Position numbers and translations under genes: made by a program
Origin: Thermobaculum terrenum ATCC BAA-798
Lineage (GTDB): Bacteria > Chloroflexota > Chloroflexia > Thermobaculales > Thermobaculaceae
Assembly (NCBI RefSeq): GCF_000025005.1
Contig: NC_013526.1
Coordinates: 434,001 to 498,000 of the forward strand
Direction: 5' to 3'
Length of the DNA stretch: 64,000 nucleotides
Part shown: piece after piece, positions 23,375 through 32,216 of the stretch
Numbering within the stretch: position 1 is the first letter of the stretch
Layout: each line of letters begins with the position of its first letter
Notes under the pieces: generated by a model
Database searches by the model: none
Told to the model about the DNA's origin: nothing
The model's input: only the letters and a program-made list of their open reading frames with translations

Positions 23375-24178
23375 ATGAGCTTGGAGCGGACCGAGTTCGG
23401 CAGGCCGGTAGCTATCGTGACGGGTGCTGCCAGGGGGATAGGCCGGAGCATCAGCGTCACCCTGGCCAGCGAGGGCTACGATTTGGTGCTGGTGGATCTG
23501 GACGAACCTTACGAGACCTCCGAGGAGGTGGAGGACGCAGGAGGCAAGGCGGTGTCCGTGGTGGGGGACGTGGCCTTGGTGGACACGGCCTTGCGGGCGC
23601 TGAGTGCCTGCTTGGAGGGCTTCGGCAGGGTGGATGGGCTAGTGAACAACGCGGGTATCAGTTGCATCCGGCGCGCCGAGGAGACTTCGTTGGAAGATTG
23701 GGAGCGCGTGCTCGCGGTGAACCTCACGGGGCCCTTCCTGATGTGCCGTGAGGTCGGCAGGGAGATGCTGCGGCGCGGCGACGGCAGCATAGTGAACATC
23801 GCCTCTGTCGCCGGCATCCTGGGCATATCGGAGCGGGTGGCTTACAACGCTAGCAAGCATGGGTTGGTGGGGCTGACCCGCACGCTCGCGGCCGAATGGG
23901 GAGGCCGCGGGGTGAGGGTGAACGCTGTCTGCCCCGGATGGGTGAAGACCGGCATGGACGAGCGCGACCAACTTACGGCAGGCTATACAGACGCAGATAT
24001 CGAGAGCCGCGTGCCCATGGGGAGGTTTGCCCGGCCGGAGGACGTGGCGCAGGCGGTGGCTTTCCTGCTGGATATCAAGCGCAGTGGCTTCATTAATGGA
24101 GTCTGCCTGCCGGTTGATGGAGGCTGGCACGGCGACGGCAGCTGGGACAGCCTTCGTCTAAGATCCCGCCGGCCTTAG
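23375..24178 (+). CDS. SDR-family dehydrogenase
   Basis: The 267-residue protein is a classical short-chain dehydrogenase. It has the glycine-rich cofactor motif TGAARGIGRS (residues 17-26), the NNAG motif, the catalytic Ser in the NIASVAGILG stretch and the YNASK pair (Tyr and Lys) before a C-terminal substrate loop. Family members oxidise sugars, alcohols or reduce keto groups with NAD(P). It follows the ASRT gene in one operon and is convergent with the large UxaA-type dehydratase, leaving 2 bp between stops. A sugar dehydrogenase role, such as oxidising an aldose to a lactone, fits the fucosidase and dehydratase nearby, but is inference. Confidence 0.85.
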   Translation: MSLERTEFGRPVAIVTGAARGIGRSISVTLASEGYDLVLVDLDEPYETSEEVEDAGGKAVSVVGDVALVDTALRALSACLEGFGRVDGLVNNAGISCIRRAEETSLEDWERVLAVNLTGPFLMCREVGREMLRRGDGSIVNIASVAGILGISERVAYNASKHGLVGLTRTLAAEWGGRGVRVNAVCPGWVKTGMDERDQLTAGYTDADIESRVPMGRFARPEDVAQAVAFLLDIKRSGFINGVCLPVDGGWHGDGSWDSLRLRSRRP

Positions 24179-24180
24179 GA

Positions 24181-26847
24181 CTACACCGACACGCCCAGCG
24201 GTCCCCTCGCTACCTGGAAGCTGAGCACTCCTAACCGGTTGACCAGGGCCGTGTACTCTCCCGAGGCCGCTCGGCAGAGCAGCCTCGCCAGCTCCTCCGG
24301 CCACTTGGCAGAGTCCCCCTCGAGCCACGCGTCCACGTCCCGCCGCAGCCGGGGAACGTTGCTGGCCTGCAGGACCGGCACCAGCGGGTGCCCGGCGACG
24401 CTCCTCCTGGTAGGGCACGCCAGGATTAGGCTGGCGCCGCATGCCGCCATGCCTGCGAGCGTCTCGGACCAGTCGCGCGAGAGCGCTTCCATGACGTAGA
24501 TGCCGGGGAGGGCCGCCCTCACGCCGAACCCCAACGAAGGTTCTCGCGAGAACTCCCCAGCAAGGGGTGCGGTGTGGGGGATGACCACCCTGGCGCCCGC
24601 TGCTGCGAGGGTGCAGGCCAGCGAGGCAAGCGCGGAGGGCAGGGGGCCGTCCGCGGCATCCGACCACAGGCCCATGCACAGCTCCGCGAGGCTGCCCTCC
24701 TCCCTCTCGACCGGCTGGCAGCCCTCGAGCTGTCGGCGAAACCAGAGCTCTATCTTGTCGAGCACCCGCCGCATACCGCCGTCCAGCTGCACGCTAGCCC
24801 AGCCGTAGGCGTCGGGGTCTATGCCCAGGCGCTCGAGCTGCAGCCTCATGTAGCCGTTGTGCGTCTTCTCACAGCCGTGCTCCAGGAGCAGGGCCATCGA
24901 CACCGCCGGATGCAGCAGGTGGTTGATCATCAGCTGGGTGTAGAGCTCCTGCGAGTGGCCGGAGGATACCCCGCAACCCTCGGTGTGGGGGAGCGACACG
25001 AAGCGCGATATGGCCTCCCGCCCCGAGGGCTGCGCTTGCAGCCGCTCGGCTGCGAGCCTGGCCACCTGGCTGGCGCAGAGGCTGGTGGGCAGTACCAGGC
25101 CCACCCTCTCGATGGTGGCCCCCCTCGGCCCCCTGTACAGCCGCGCGGTCAGCTCCGGCCGGAAGCTGGGCGCTGGCCCGGGGACCACCGGCCTGTGCGG
25201 GAGCCGCTTGATGACTCGCTCAGGCTCGACTGCCTGCGTCTGGCGCCAGTTCCGCCAGATGGAGACCTGAGAATGCCCGGCGCGCTCGCCCTTGGTGCGC
25301 TCCCCCGACGCCGCTCGCAGGAGCAGCGCAAACGCCTCGAGCGCGAGCTCGCGCATCCCCTCCCCGTCGAGGTATCTGCCGGCGTTGAAGTCCATCTCCT
25401 CCGAGAGCAGGTTGTAGCGCCTGGTGGTGGTCACGACCTTGATCGTGGGCACGAACGGGAAGTTGGTCACCGAGCCGTTGCCCGTGGTGAAGGCGATCAT
25501 GTTGCACCCGGCGGCCACCTGTCCGGCCACGCTCTCCAGGTCGTTGCCCGGGCTGTCCATGAAGTAGTAGCCCGGCAGAGCCATGCGCTCGGCGTAGCCT
25601 ATGACGTAGTCCAGCTGCTGCTCGGCCGGCTTCTTCATCGCCGCCCCCAGCGACTTCAGCGTGATGTTGTACAGCCCCCTCAGGACGTTCCCACCGGAAG
25701 GGTTGCTCTCGGGGGTGTGCCCGTGCCAGGCGAGGAGCTGCTTGAACCTATCGATCGCCTCCAGGAAGCGCTCGGCGGTCTCCCTGCTGCGCACGCGCTG
25801 GAGGACGTGCGCCTCGGCGCCCATCAGCTCGTCGGTCTCCGCCAGGTTGGCGCTGCCGCCCCAAGCCACCAGCTCGCGGGCGACCAGCCCCACCAGCGGG
25901 TTGGCCGAGATGCCCGAGAAGGCGTCGGAGCCTCCGCACTGCAGCCCCAGGCGGAGGTGCTCCAGGGATGACCTCACCCTCTCGCTCCGCCAGGCGCCGC
26001 CCTCCAGGATCCTCCTCACCTCCCCTTCCGCGAGCCGCATCTTCTCCTCGCGGTCGGCGTCCACCGTCAGCCATACGTGTGGGACGTGAGCCAGGGGGTA
26101 GCCGTGGGCCTCCATGTAGCGGCGCAGCAGGGTGTTATCCACGGGGCCCAGGCCATCGTCCACGCACAGCACGGCCCCGACGTTGGGGTGCACGATGAAG
26201 CCGGCGAGCGTGCGCAGCAGCAGCTCGAGGTTATTGGGGGGCACGTCCTCGCCCCCCTCGGTATGGGCCACCGCCACCACCCCGTCCAGACCTGCTACGC
26301 CCTCACCCAGGTGGCGGGTCCTCCTCTCCAGCGCCTGCACTACGCCGGCGACGCGCGAGTTGGTCGCCAGCAGCACCACGTAGTTCCGCGTGCCCACGCC
26401 CCGCCCACCCTCACGGGGGTAGCCCATGAAGGTCGGCGGGACGTCCGCACGGTACAGCCTGGCCGGCGCGCCCTGCCCATCGGTGATCATCTCGATCGCA
26501 TCGAGCTGGCAGGGGACGATCGGCTGGTTTTCGAAGTTCGCCTGCCGCGCCACGTCCCGCACGCCGTGCTCCTCCATCACCTCCAACACCCTGGGCGAGC
26601 ACAAGTGCTCGCCCGGCAGGATGTCCCTCGTGGCCACCCCGAAGGGCCACCCCCAGGAGCAGATGCTCTGGCCGGTGCGTATCGTGCGGACGGCGAACCT
26701 GTGCCCTTCAGGGACGAGGCTGCGGATGGTGAAGGCTCCGTCCCTATGCCGCACCTGCGTGCCGGGCGGCAGGTCCCGTACGGCTACGGCGGCCTCGTCG
26801 TTGGGTGCGGGCAAGCGGGCTATGTCATCTAGATCTACGTAGCGCAT
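24181..26847 (-). CDS. Altronate/galactarate dehydratase-like protein with duplicated UxaA module
   Basis: This is an 888-residue protein, far longer than the usual 380-520. An N-terminal SAF domain (about residues 1-110) is followed by a complete UxaA/GarD module (about 145-545) with LQCGGSDAFSGISANPLVG and TTGNGSVTNFPFVPTIKVV. A second, shorter module (about 560-888) has a canonical LPHTEGCGVSSG and LLEHGCEKTHNGYM, while the first module has VAHTEGGEDVPPN, where the Cys of the motif is lost. The family dehydrates sugar acids such as altronate or galactarate. ATG 26847 is preceded by AAAAGGAAAG and a start at 27447 is a shadow. Convergent SDR and divergent nucleoside hydrolase genes flank it. 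Confidence 0.85.
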   Translation of the reverse strand: MRYVDLDDIARLPAPNDEAAVAVRDLPPGTQVRHRDGAFTIRSLVPEGHRFAVRTIRTGQSICSWGWPFGVATRDILPGEHLCSPRVLEVMEEHGVRDVARQANFENQPIVPCQLDAIEMITDGQGAPARLYRADVPPTFMGYPREGGRGVGTRNYVVLLATNSRVAGVVQALERRTRHLGEGVAGLDGVVAVAHTEGGEDVPPNNLELLLRTLAGFIVHPNVGAVLCVDDGLGPVDNTLLRRYMEAHGYPLAHVPHVWLTVDADREEKMRLAEGEVRRILEGGAWRSERVRSSLEHLRLGLQCGGSDAFSGISANPLVGLVARELVAWGGSANLAETDELMGAEAHVLQRVRSRETAERFLEAIDRFKQLLAWHGHTPESNPSGGNVLRGLYNITLKSLGAAMKKPAEQQLDYVIGYAERMALPGYYFMDSPGNDLESVAGQVAAGCNMIAFTTGNGSVTNFPFVPTIKVVTTTRRYNLLSEEMDFNAGRYLDGEGMRELALEAFALLLRAASGERTKGERAGHSQVSIWRNWRQTQAVEPERVIKRLPHRPVVPGPAPSFRPELTARLYRGPRGATIERVGLVLPTSLCASQVARLAAERLQAQPSGREAISRFVSLPHTEGCGVSSGHSQELYTQLMINHLLHPAVSMALLLEHGCEKTHNGYMRLQLERLGIDPDAYGWASVQLDGGMRRVLDKIELWFRRQLEGCQPVEREEGSLAELCMGLWSDAADGPLPSALASLACTLAAAGARVVIPHTAPLAGEFSREPSLGFGVRAALPGIYVMEALSRDWSETLAGMAACGASLILACPTRRSVAGHPLVPVLQASNVPRLRRDVDAWLEGDSAKWPEELARLLCRAASGEYTALVNRLGVLSFQVARGPLGVSV

Positions 26848-26944
26848 CGACTTTCCTTTTAATCGCTGTTGTGTGTTCGATACCAAATAGGATAGCATCT
26901 CATTGTATACCCTCGCGGGTACAAGAAAGCACTTGTGGAGGTGG

Positions 26945-27859
26945 ATGTTGGCCCCGACTAGATTGCTGCTTGATACGGATATAGGGACCGATGTGGACGA
27001 CTGTCTCGCGCTGGCGCTCATCCTCAGGTCGCCGGAGATCCAGCTCGAGGGCGTCACCTGCGTGTACGGCGACGTGCCCCTGCGGGCGCGCATGGTGCTC
27101 AAGATGCTGCGGCTCGCCGGCAGGGAGGATATCCCGGTGTGCATGGGCTGCCGCAAACCCCTGCTCGGCATCCGGCCCGTGTACTGGGCGGGGCATGAGG
27201 GGCGAGGGATGCTCGAGCCCGGGGATGAGTCCCTCGCGCCCTCGCAGGAGCACGCGGCGGACTTCATAATCCGGACCGTGATGGCCAACCCCGGGGAGAT
27301 ACACCTGTTGGCGATCGGCCCGCTCACCAACGTGGCGCTCGCGTGCCTGCGGGAGCCCCGTTTGGTGGAGAACCTTGCGGGCCTTACCGTCATGGCCGGC
27401 GCGATCCGCGGCAGGGGCGCCTTCGACCTGCCGTACGCCGAGCACAATGTGCGCTCCGACCCGGAGGCGGCTCACATCGTGTTCACCTCTGGCGCCCGGG
27501 TGCGCATGGTGCCGCTCGACGTGACCATGCGCGTGGCGGTCCGTCGCGACGGGGTGGAGCGCATCAGGCAGGGAGGCACGCCTCTCCACGAGCTCGTCGC
27601 CCGCCAGGTGGAGCTTTACCCGCATTTCGCCGAGCATGGCTTCACCTACCTGCACGACCCCCTCGCGGCGGCATCGATCGTACGTCCGGAGCTGCTGGCG
27701 TTCGAGGCCCTGCACATCGATGTCGAGCTCGCCGGCAGCCACGCGGTGGGCGCAACGCTGGCCAGGCAGGGAGCGGATGACCTCATCAACGCCGACGTGG
27801 CGCTGGCGGTGGATGCCCCCGCCTTCGAGTCCTTCCTCGTGGAGCGCTTGAGCAGCTAG
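26945..27859 (+). CDS. Inosine-uridine-preferring nucleoside hydrolase family protein
   Basis: The protein begins with DTDIGTDVDDCLALALILRS, the Asp-rich Ca2+-binding signature of nucleoside hydrolases (Asp10, Asp14 and Asp18/19), and has a conserved IGPLTNVAL segment in the middle. These enzymes split the N-glycosidic bond of ribonucleosides to base and ribose. ATG 26945 starts 4-5 bp after GGAGG. It is divergent from the UxaA-type gene and convergent with the fucosidase gene. A role in using a nucleoside or a related N-ribosyl sugar is suggested. The spacer upstream (26910-26932) holds an imperfect inverted repeat TTGTATACCC/GGGTACAA. Confidence 0.87.
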   Translation: MLAPTRLLLDTDIGTDVDDCLALALILRSPEIQLEGVTCVYGDVPLRARMVLKMLRLAGREDIPVCMGCRKPLLGIRPVYWAGHEGRGMLEPGDESLAPSQEHAADFIIRTVMANPGEIHLLAIGPLTNVALACLREPRLVENLAGLTVMAGAIRGRGAFDLPYAEHNVRSDPEAAHIVFTSGARVRMVPLDVTMRVAVRRDGVERIRQGGTPLHELVARQVELYPHFAEHGFTYLHDPLAAASIVRPELLAFEALHIDVELAGSHAVGATLARQGADDLINADVALAVDAPAFESFLVERLSS

Positions 27860-27871
27860 GGAGCGCACATC

Positions 27872-29428
27872 CTACCCTTCGCGGAGGGTGATCCGCAGGG
27901 CGTACGCGTGGTCGCAGGGCCGGTGGGAGGGCATCCGCACCCGCAGCCCCGCGTCGTCCTGCGCCCACTCCAGCTCTCCGGGGTGCCCCAACAGCTCCAC
28001 CCTGACTATCCGCTCCGCCGGCAGCTCTCCGGGGCCCAGGGAGCTTATCACAGTCTCGCCCGCCGGCCAGCCGAGCAGGATGGCGTACAGCCTGCCGGGG
28101 CGCGTGGTGAAGCGGACATCCTCCGCTGTGAACGGCCTGCGCTTGGTGTCGCTGAACTGCCCCTCCACCACCTGCGTCGGGCCCTCGCCGTAGCGTCGCC
28201 AGGGCCGGGTCTCGTAGATCGCCTCGCCGTTGACCTGCAGCCACCTGCCTATCTCGCGCAGGATCTCCTGCTCCCTCTCCGGGATGGTGCCGTCTGGCCT
28301 GGGGCCCACGTTGAGGAGGAGCGCCCCGTTCTTGCTGACGATATCCACCAGGTCCCCGATGATGTGCGTCGGGGTCTTGTACTCCTGGTGCTGCACGTAG
28401 CCCCAGGAGTTGTTGGAGATGGAGGTATCGGTCTGCCAGAAGAAGGGCTTGAGGTCTCCCAGCTGCCCGCGCTCGATATCCAGCACGGCGGTGCCCTCTG
28501 GGAAGGCGTCGTGCTTGTAGTTGATGGCTACCCCGAGCCCCCACTCCTCCCCGCGGTTGTAGTAGTGGGCGGCGAACCGCTGCAGGTACGGCTTGAACGC
28601 CGGCTGCTCGATCCACCAGTCGAACCAGAAGAGCTGGGGGCGATAGCGGTCGACCAGCTCGATGCAGCGTGCCAGCCAGTCCTCGAGGAACTCCTCGTTG
28701 GGCTGGGTGTCCTCGGGTTGAGCTGGGCCGTAGAGGTCGGCGTACTCCGCGTCGCGCACGTCGGAGTCGAACTCGGTGCCCGGGTGGAAGAACCACCAGT
28801 GCTCCGCCCTGTGGCTGGAGAGCCCGAACACGAGGCCGTGCTCGCGAGCGGCCTGGGCGATCTCCCCCACGACGTCCCTGCGGGGTCCCAGCCTGGCGGC
28901 GTGCCATCGACTACGCTCGGTGGCGTACATGGCGAAGCCGTCGTGGTGCTCAGCCACGGGCACCACGTAGCGGGCACCGGCTTCCGAGAAGAGGGCGATC
29001 CACTCGTGGGGATCGAAGCGCTCTCCCCCGAACATCGGGATGAAGTCCTTGTACCCAAACTGGGACTGCGGGCCGTAGGTGGCCACGTGATGTTCGAACT
29101 CGGGCGTGCCCTGCCTGTACATGTTGCGGGGGTACCACTCGTTGCCGAAGGCCGGCACGCTGTAGACCCCCCAGTGGATGAAGATGCCGAACTTGGCATC
29201 CAGGTACCACTTGGGCACTTCCCACCGCGCCAACGATTCCCAGCTCGCCTCGTACCTGTTGACCTTTGTCACCTGTCTCCTCCTAACGATGTTCGCTTTT
29301 TCAGACTCACTTGCATCCTCTCCCTCGTGGCCCCTCCTGGGAGCTTTGCTGCAGGCTATGACGGCTGCGGCTAGTAGCTGTGCCCCAGCCGTCAAGAATC
29401 GCCGGCGGGATACCCTCAGGTGTTGCAC
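27872..29428 (-). CDS. GH29 alpha-L-fucosidase lipoprotein
   Basis: The 518-residue protein starts at GTG 29428. Its N-terminus has the Tat-like SRRRFLTAGAQ and a lipobox ending VIAC (Cys26), so it is likely attached to the outside of the membrane. The GH29 TIM barrel follows: WYLDAKFGIFIHWGVYSVPAFGNEWYPRNMY, EHHDGFAMYAT and the nucleophile Asp270 in QLFWFDWWIEQ. The C-terminal beta-sandwich starts near residue 370. It cleaves terminal alpha-linked fucose. The start overlaps the stop of the upstream fusion gene by 13 bases, so the two are translationally coupled. It is convergent with the nucleoside hydrolase gene. Confidence 0.92.
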   Translation of the reverse strand: MQHLRVSRRRFLTAGAQLLAAAVIACSKAPRRGHEGEDASESEKANIVRRRQVTKVNRYEASWESLARWEVPKWYLDAKFGIFIHWGVYSVPAFGNEWYPRNMYRQGTPEFEHHVATYGPQSQFGYKDFIPMFGGERFDPHEWIALFSEAGARYVVPVAEHHDGFAMYATERSRWHAARLGPRRDVVGEIAQAAREHGLVFGLSSHRAEHWWFFHPGTEFDSDVRDAEYADLYGPAQPEDTQPNEEFLEDWLARCIELVDRYRPQLFWFDWWIEQPAFKPYLQRFAAHYYNRGEEWGLGVAINYKHDAFPEGTAVLDIERGQLGDLKPFFWQTDTSISNNSWGYVQHQEYKTPTHIIGDLVDIVSKNGALLLNVGPRPDGTIPEREQEILREIGRWLQVNGEAIYETRPWRRYGEGPTQVVEGQFSDTKRRPFTAEDVRFTTRPGRLYAILLGWPAGETVISSLGPGELPAERIVRVELLGHPGELEWAQDDAGLRVRMPSHRPCDHAYALRITLREG

Positions 29429-31266
29429 GGGCGCTGACTCTCCAGGTAGCGGAGTGATCGGGCGATCGACTGCTGGATGCGAGCGTCGTCCCAATCCTCG
29501 GTACCGTGGTACACCAGCACCCAGGCAGCTTCCGGACAATACCTGCAGGCCATATCCATGAGCTGCCTGAAGTCCACGGCTCCGCCCCCTCCCGGTATCT
29601 GGCTCTCCGCTCTGTGCCACCAAATTTCCTCGACGGTCTCTCTAGTGGCGCCGACCTCCATGTCCCACATGTACACCACCCCTATCGCCTCACCCAGCCG
29701 GATGAGCGCCTGCTCGCAGAGCTCTCCCGCCACGTACAGATGGGTGGGCGCCAGGCATATACGTGCGGCGGGGTGCTGTAGTGCGTCCAGCAGGGCTGCC
29801 ATCTCATCCACCGTCTCCAGCGTGTCGAGGTGGTTCTCGAATGCCAACTTCAACCCTAGATCGTGAGCTAGATCCAACCAAGCCTGCAGCTTCTCCTGCT
29901 GCCAGGTGCTGGGCCTCTTGGGCGTTCTTCCCCCCATTACTACGTAGCGGGCCCCTATCTCTGCTGCGAACCTGAGCTTGGCTTCCACCGGTTCACTGTC
30001 GAACACGGATACTACCGTTGCCTTGAGCCCGTGGGCCTCAAGCTCGCCCTTGACCTCTTGCGCGGTCTCCTTCTCGGGATCGAAGTGGTGGGCAAAGCGT
30101 GGGACCGACCACAAGTCCACCTCCTCGATTCCAAGCTCTGCAATCAGAGGCAAAACCTCTCTTCTCCGCCTCTTGCCGTACATAAGTGTGGCTACCGCAA
30201 CTGGCTGCCTTGAGAGGAGATGACTCTTGAGACGTGTGTTGGTGCTTCTACCTAACTGGGGCGGAAGCCGCCTGGGGTTCACGCTCCGGCCGGTTAGCAT
30301 CGATCTCATCGCCGCGTCTATCACCCTATGGGCATCGATGGCGCTTGCGATGTCAGCTGCATGCCGCTGTTGCTCACCGCGAATCACCTTGGCTAACTCC
30401 TCGTACAGGGCTTGCGTCATATAGGCATCCTGATCGAACGCCCTTGCTTGTACCTCCTCGATACTACCATCCAGGAACTGCGCACGAGCGCTGTGGCCGT
30501 GGACAAACCTCGCCCAACCGCGTGACCCTAGGACGTCGAGCTTGTACTCCAGCCAGAAGGTGCCTGCTTGCTCGGGTACATCCGGTGCATGTGCTCCTAG
30601 ATGGAGCATAGCTCTGATGTTCCCAGGATAGGTCAGCTCCATGATGGTATCCTCAGGCTCCGAATGGGCTGGGCACCACTGGTTCCTCTCCGGATCTAGG
30701 CTTATGGGGCCCTCGCAGAATGCCCTGATCTCGAGAGGTATCGCACCTAGCATCCAGTTGAGCATGTGTATGAAGTGCGTGCCTTGGGCGGATATACCCC
30801 CCTTGGTAGTGCCCACAAGTGTGTGCAGGGTGCCCAAGCTTCCTTCCCGTATCCATCTGGCCACGGCAGCTATCTCATCTGCCCAAAGGGTCTCGTGACA
30901 CACGGTCATGAAGGTACCTGTTTGCCTTGCGGCCTGCTGGATCTCCAGAGCCTCCTGCAGGGTATTAGCCAGGGGCTTCTCTACCAGCAAGGATTGCGGA
31001 GCATGCTGCAATATCTCCCTTATGATGCCTAGGCGCAGCGTCGGTGGCGTGATGCAGGAGATGTGCTCGGGTCCTTCGCGCTCGATAGCTTGGTGCAGTG
31101 ACGTGTAGTACCTGGGTATGCCGTATGTTTGGGCTGTACTCCGTGCCTTTTGGATGTCTACATCGCATACCGCCACAAGATCGAAGTTATCGCTTTGCAC
31201 CAAGGCTCTAGCATGAGCTTGCCCGCGTGCGCCACAACCAATGAGTAGAGATCTGACGGGCTGCAA
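29416..31266 (-). CDS. Gfo/Idh/MocA oxidoreductase fused to a sugar-isomerase TIM barrel
   Basis: The 616-residue protein has two domains. Residues 1-345 are a Gfo/Idh/MocA oxidoreductase with a Rossmann start LLIGCGARGQAHARAL and the EKPLANTLQEA motif (Lys for catalysis). Residues 350-616 form a xylose-isomerase-like TIM barrel: TLMYGKRRRREVLPLIAELGIEEVDLWSVPRF, LKLAFENHLDT and PGGGGAVDFRQLM. Such barrels isomerise or epimerise sugars with a divalent metal. Fusion suggests that one enzyme oxidises and the other isomerises the same sugar. TTG 31266 follows AGGAGGTGG. It lies in the same operon as the fucosidase, downstream of it in translation order, and is divergent from the GntR regulator. 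Confidence 0.87.
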   Translation of the reverse strand: MQPVRSLLIGCGARGQAHARALVQSDNFDLVAVCDVDIQKARSTAQTYGIPRYYTSLHQAIEREGPEHISCITPPTLRLGIIREILQHAPQSLLVEKPLANTLQEALEIQQAARQTGTFMTVCHETLWADEIAAVARWIREGSLGTLHTLVGTTKGGISAQGTHFIHMLNWMLGAIPLEIRAFCEGPISLDPERNQWCPAHSEPEDTIMELTYPGNIRAMLHLGAHAPDVPEQAGTFWLEYKLDVLGSRGWARFVHGHSARAQFLDGSIEEVQARAFDQDAYMTQALYEELAKVIRGEQQRHAADIASAIDAHRVIDAAMRSMLTGRSVNPRRLPPQLGRSTNTRLKSHLLSRQPVAVATLMYGKRRRREVLPLIAELGIEEVDLWSVPRFAHHFDPEKETAQEVKGELEAHGLKATVVSVFDSEPVEAKLRFAAEIGARYVVMGGRTPKRPSTWQQEKLQAWLDLAHDLGLKLAFENHLDTLETVDEMAALLDALQHPAARICLAPTHLYVAGELCEQALIRLGEAIGVVYMWDMEVGATRETVEEIWWHRAESQIPGGGGAVDFRQLMDMACRYCPEAAWVLVYHGTEDWDDARIQQSIARSLRYLESQRPCNT

Positions 31267-31301
31267 GGCACCACCTCCTAGAACAGATTTATACCTTACT
31301 A

Positions 31302-31370
31302 TTGACAGCGAACTTGAATCTGATTATACTCTGACTCAACCATAAATTGAATACAAAATACAAAATTCAA
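31302..31370 (+). promoter_or_regulatory. Consensus promoter and candidate operator of the FCD regulator
   Basis: TTGACA (31302-31307) and TATACT (31325-31330) are spaced by exactly 17 bp. Downstream an inverted repeat, TTGAAT (31347-31352) and ATTCAA (31365-31370), has centres 18 bp apart and could bind the regulator itself. The upstream divergent gene starts at 31266. Confidence 0.7.
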
Positions 31371-31388
31371 ATATTGGATCTGCTGCGA

Positions 31389-32147
31389 ATGGCTTCGATC
31401 AGAGAGGACTACACTTCGAGTGAGGGCGATGCCGAGCGGCGTAGGGCCGTTGAGGAGATGTTTGACTTGCTGTGGGGGCAGAACGGGAAGGTGTACCTCC
31501 CCACGGCCGTGGACCACGCCTACCAAATGATATGGATCAAGCTCATAGGTGGCGAGAAGCGGCACGGCGAGAGGCTCTCGGACGTGGACCTTGCAGCCGA
31601 GCTGGGCCTCAGCAGGACCCCGGTCCGCCAGGCGTTGCACCGCCTTGCTCAGGACGGGTTGGTTAGGTTCGACCCCCGTAGAGGGTTCTCGGTCAGGGAG
31701 TTCACCGCTCGGGATATAAGGGAGATCTTTGAGGTCCGTGCCGCACTGGAAGTGCTAGCCCTGCGGCTCGGGGCGCATAGGTTGGAGAGGCCGCAGCTCC
31801 AGTTCGAGCTGGCTCAGCTGGAGCACGTGCGCGCCCACATGGACCAAAACCCAATATACCTGTTCCTGCAGAACGATCTGCGGATGCATAACATGATCAT
31901 CCGGGCATCGGGCAACTCACGGCTGATCCAGATATTGGCCACCATACGCAGCCAGCACGGGCTGTTCCAGTTCCGAGATAGCTTCTATCCCGGGAGGATC
32001 CTCAGAGCGCTGGAGGATCACGAGCGGATACTCCTCTGCCTGCTTGATGGGGATTTCGGGCGGGCGGAGGAGCAGCTGGCCCAACACATCAGGAACTCTA
32101 TGGAAGGCATCCTGGTGGACCTCTTTGGGGAAGGGGGTGAGGTATGA
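31389..32147 (+). CDS. GntR-family regulator (FadR/FCD subfamily)
   Basis: The protein has a GntR winged HTH (ERLSDVDLAAELGLSRTPVRQALHRLAQDGLVRFDPRRGFSV, about residues 61-103) and an all-helical FCD effector domain with FLQNDLRMHNMIIRASGNSRL and EDHERILLCLLDGDFGRAEEQLAQHI. His and Asp/Glu residues in this domain normally bind a metal. It starts near ATG 31389 and has a near-perfect promoter. An extra N-terminal segment of about 35 residues before the wHTH is unusual. It precedes an ABC importer and a glycosidase and probably controls them. Confidence 0.88.
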   Translation: MASIREDYTSSEGDAERRRAVEEMFDLLWGQNGKVYLPTAVDHAYQMIWIKLIGGEKRHGERLSDVDLAAELGLSRTPVRQALHRLAQDGLVRFDPRRGFSVREFTARDIREIFEVRAALEVLALRLGAHRLERPQLQFELAQLEHVRAHMDQNPIYLFLQNDLRMHNMIIRASGNSRLIQILATIRSQHGLFQFRDSFYPGRILRALEDHERILLCLLDGDFGRAEEQLAQHIRNSMEGILVDLFGEGGEV

Positions 32148-32216
32148 GCTCATCGGCTTGTCCATGGTGGTAGCTTCTCCTTTCACAACTAGGTGCAGCA
32201 AAGCAGGAGGACAGTG

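Noticed and set aside
26848-27447. N-terminal extension of the UxaA-type protein to 27447
   Set aside because: It overlaps the nucleoside hydrolase gene on the other strand; the SAF domain and the ribosome binding site support ATG 26847.
29429-29623. N-terminal extension of the fucosidase
   Set aside because: It overlaps the end of the fusion gene and would bury the Tat-like lipoprotein signal; GTG 29428 puts it at the N-terminus.
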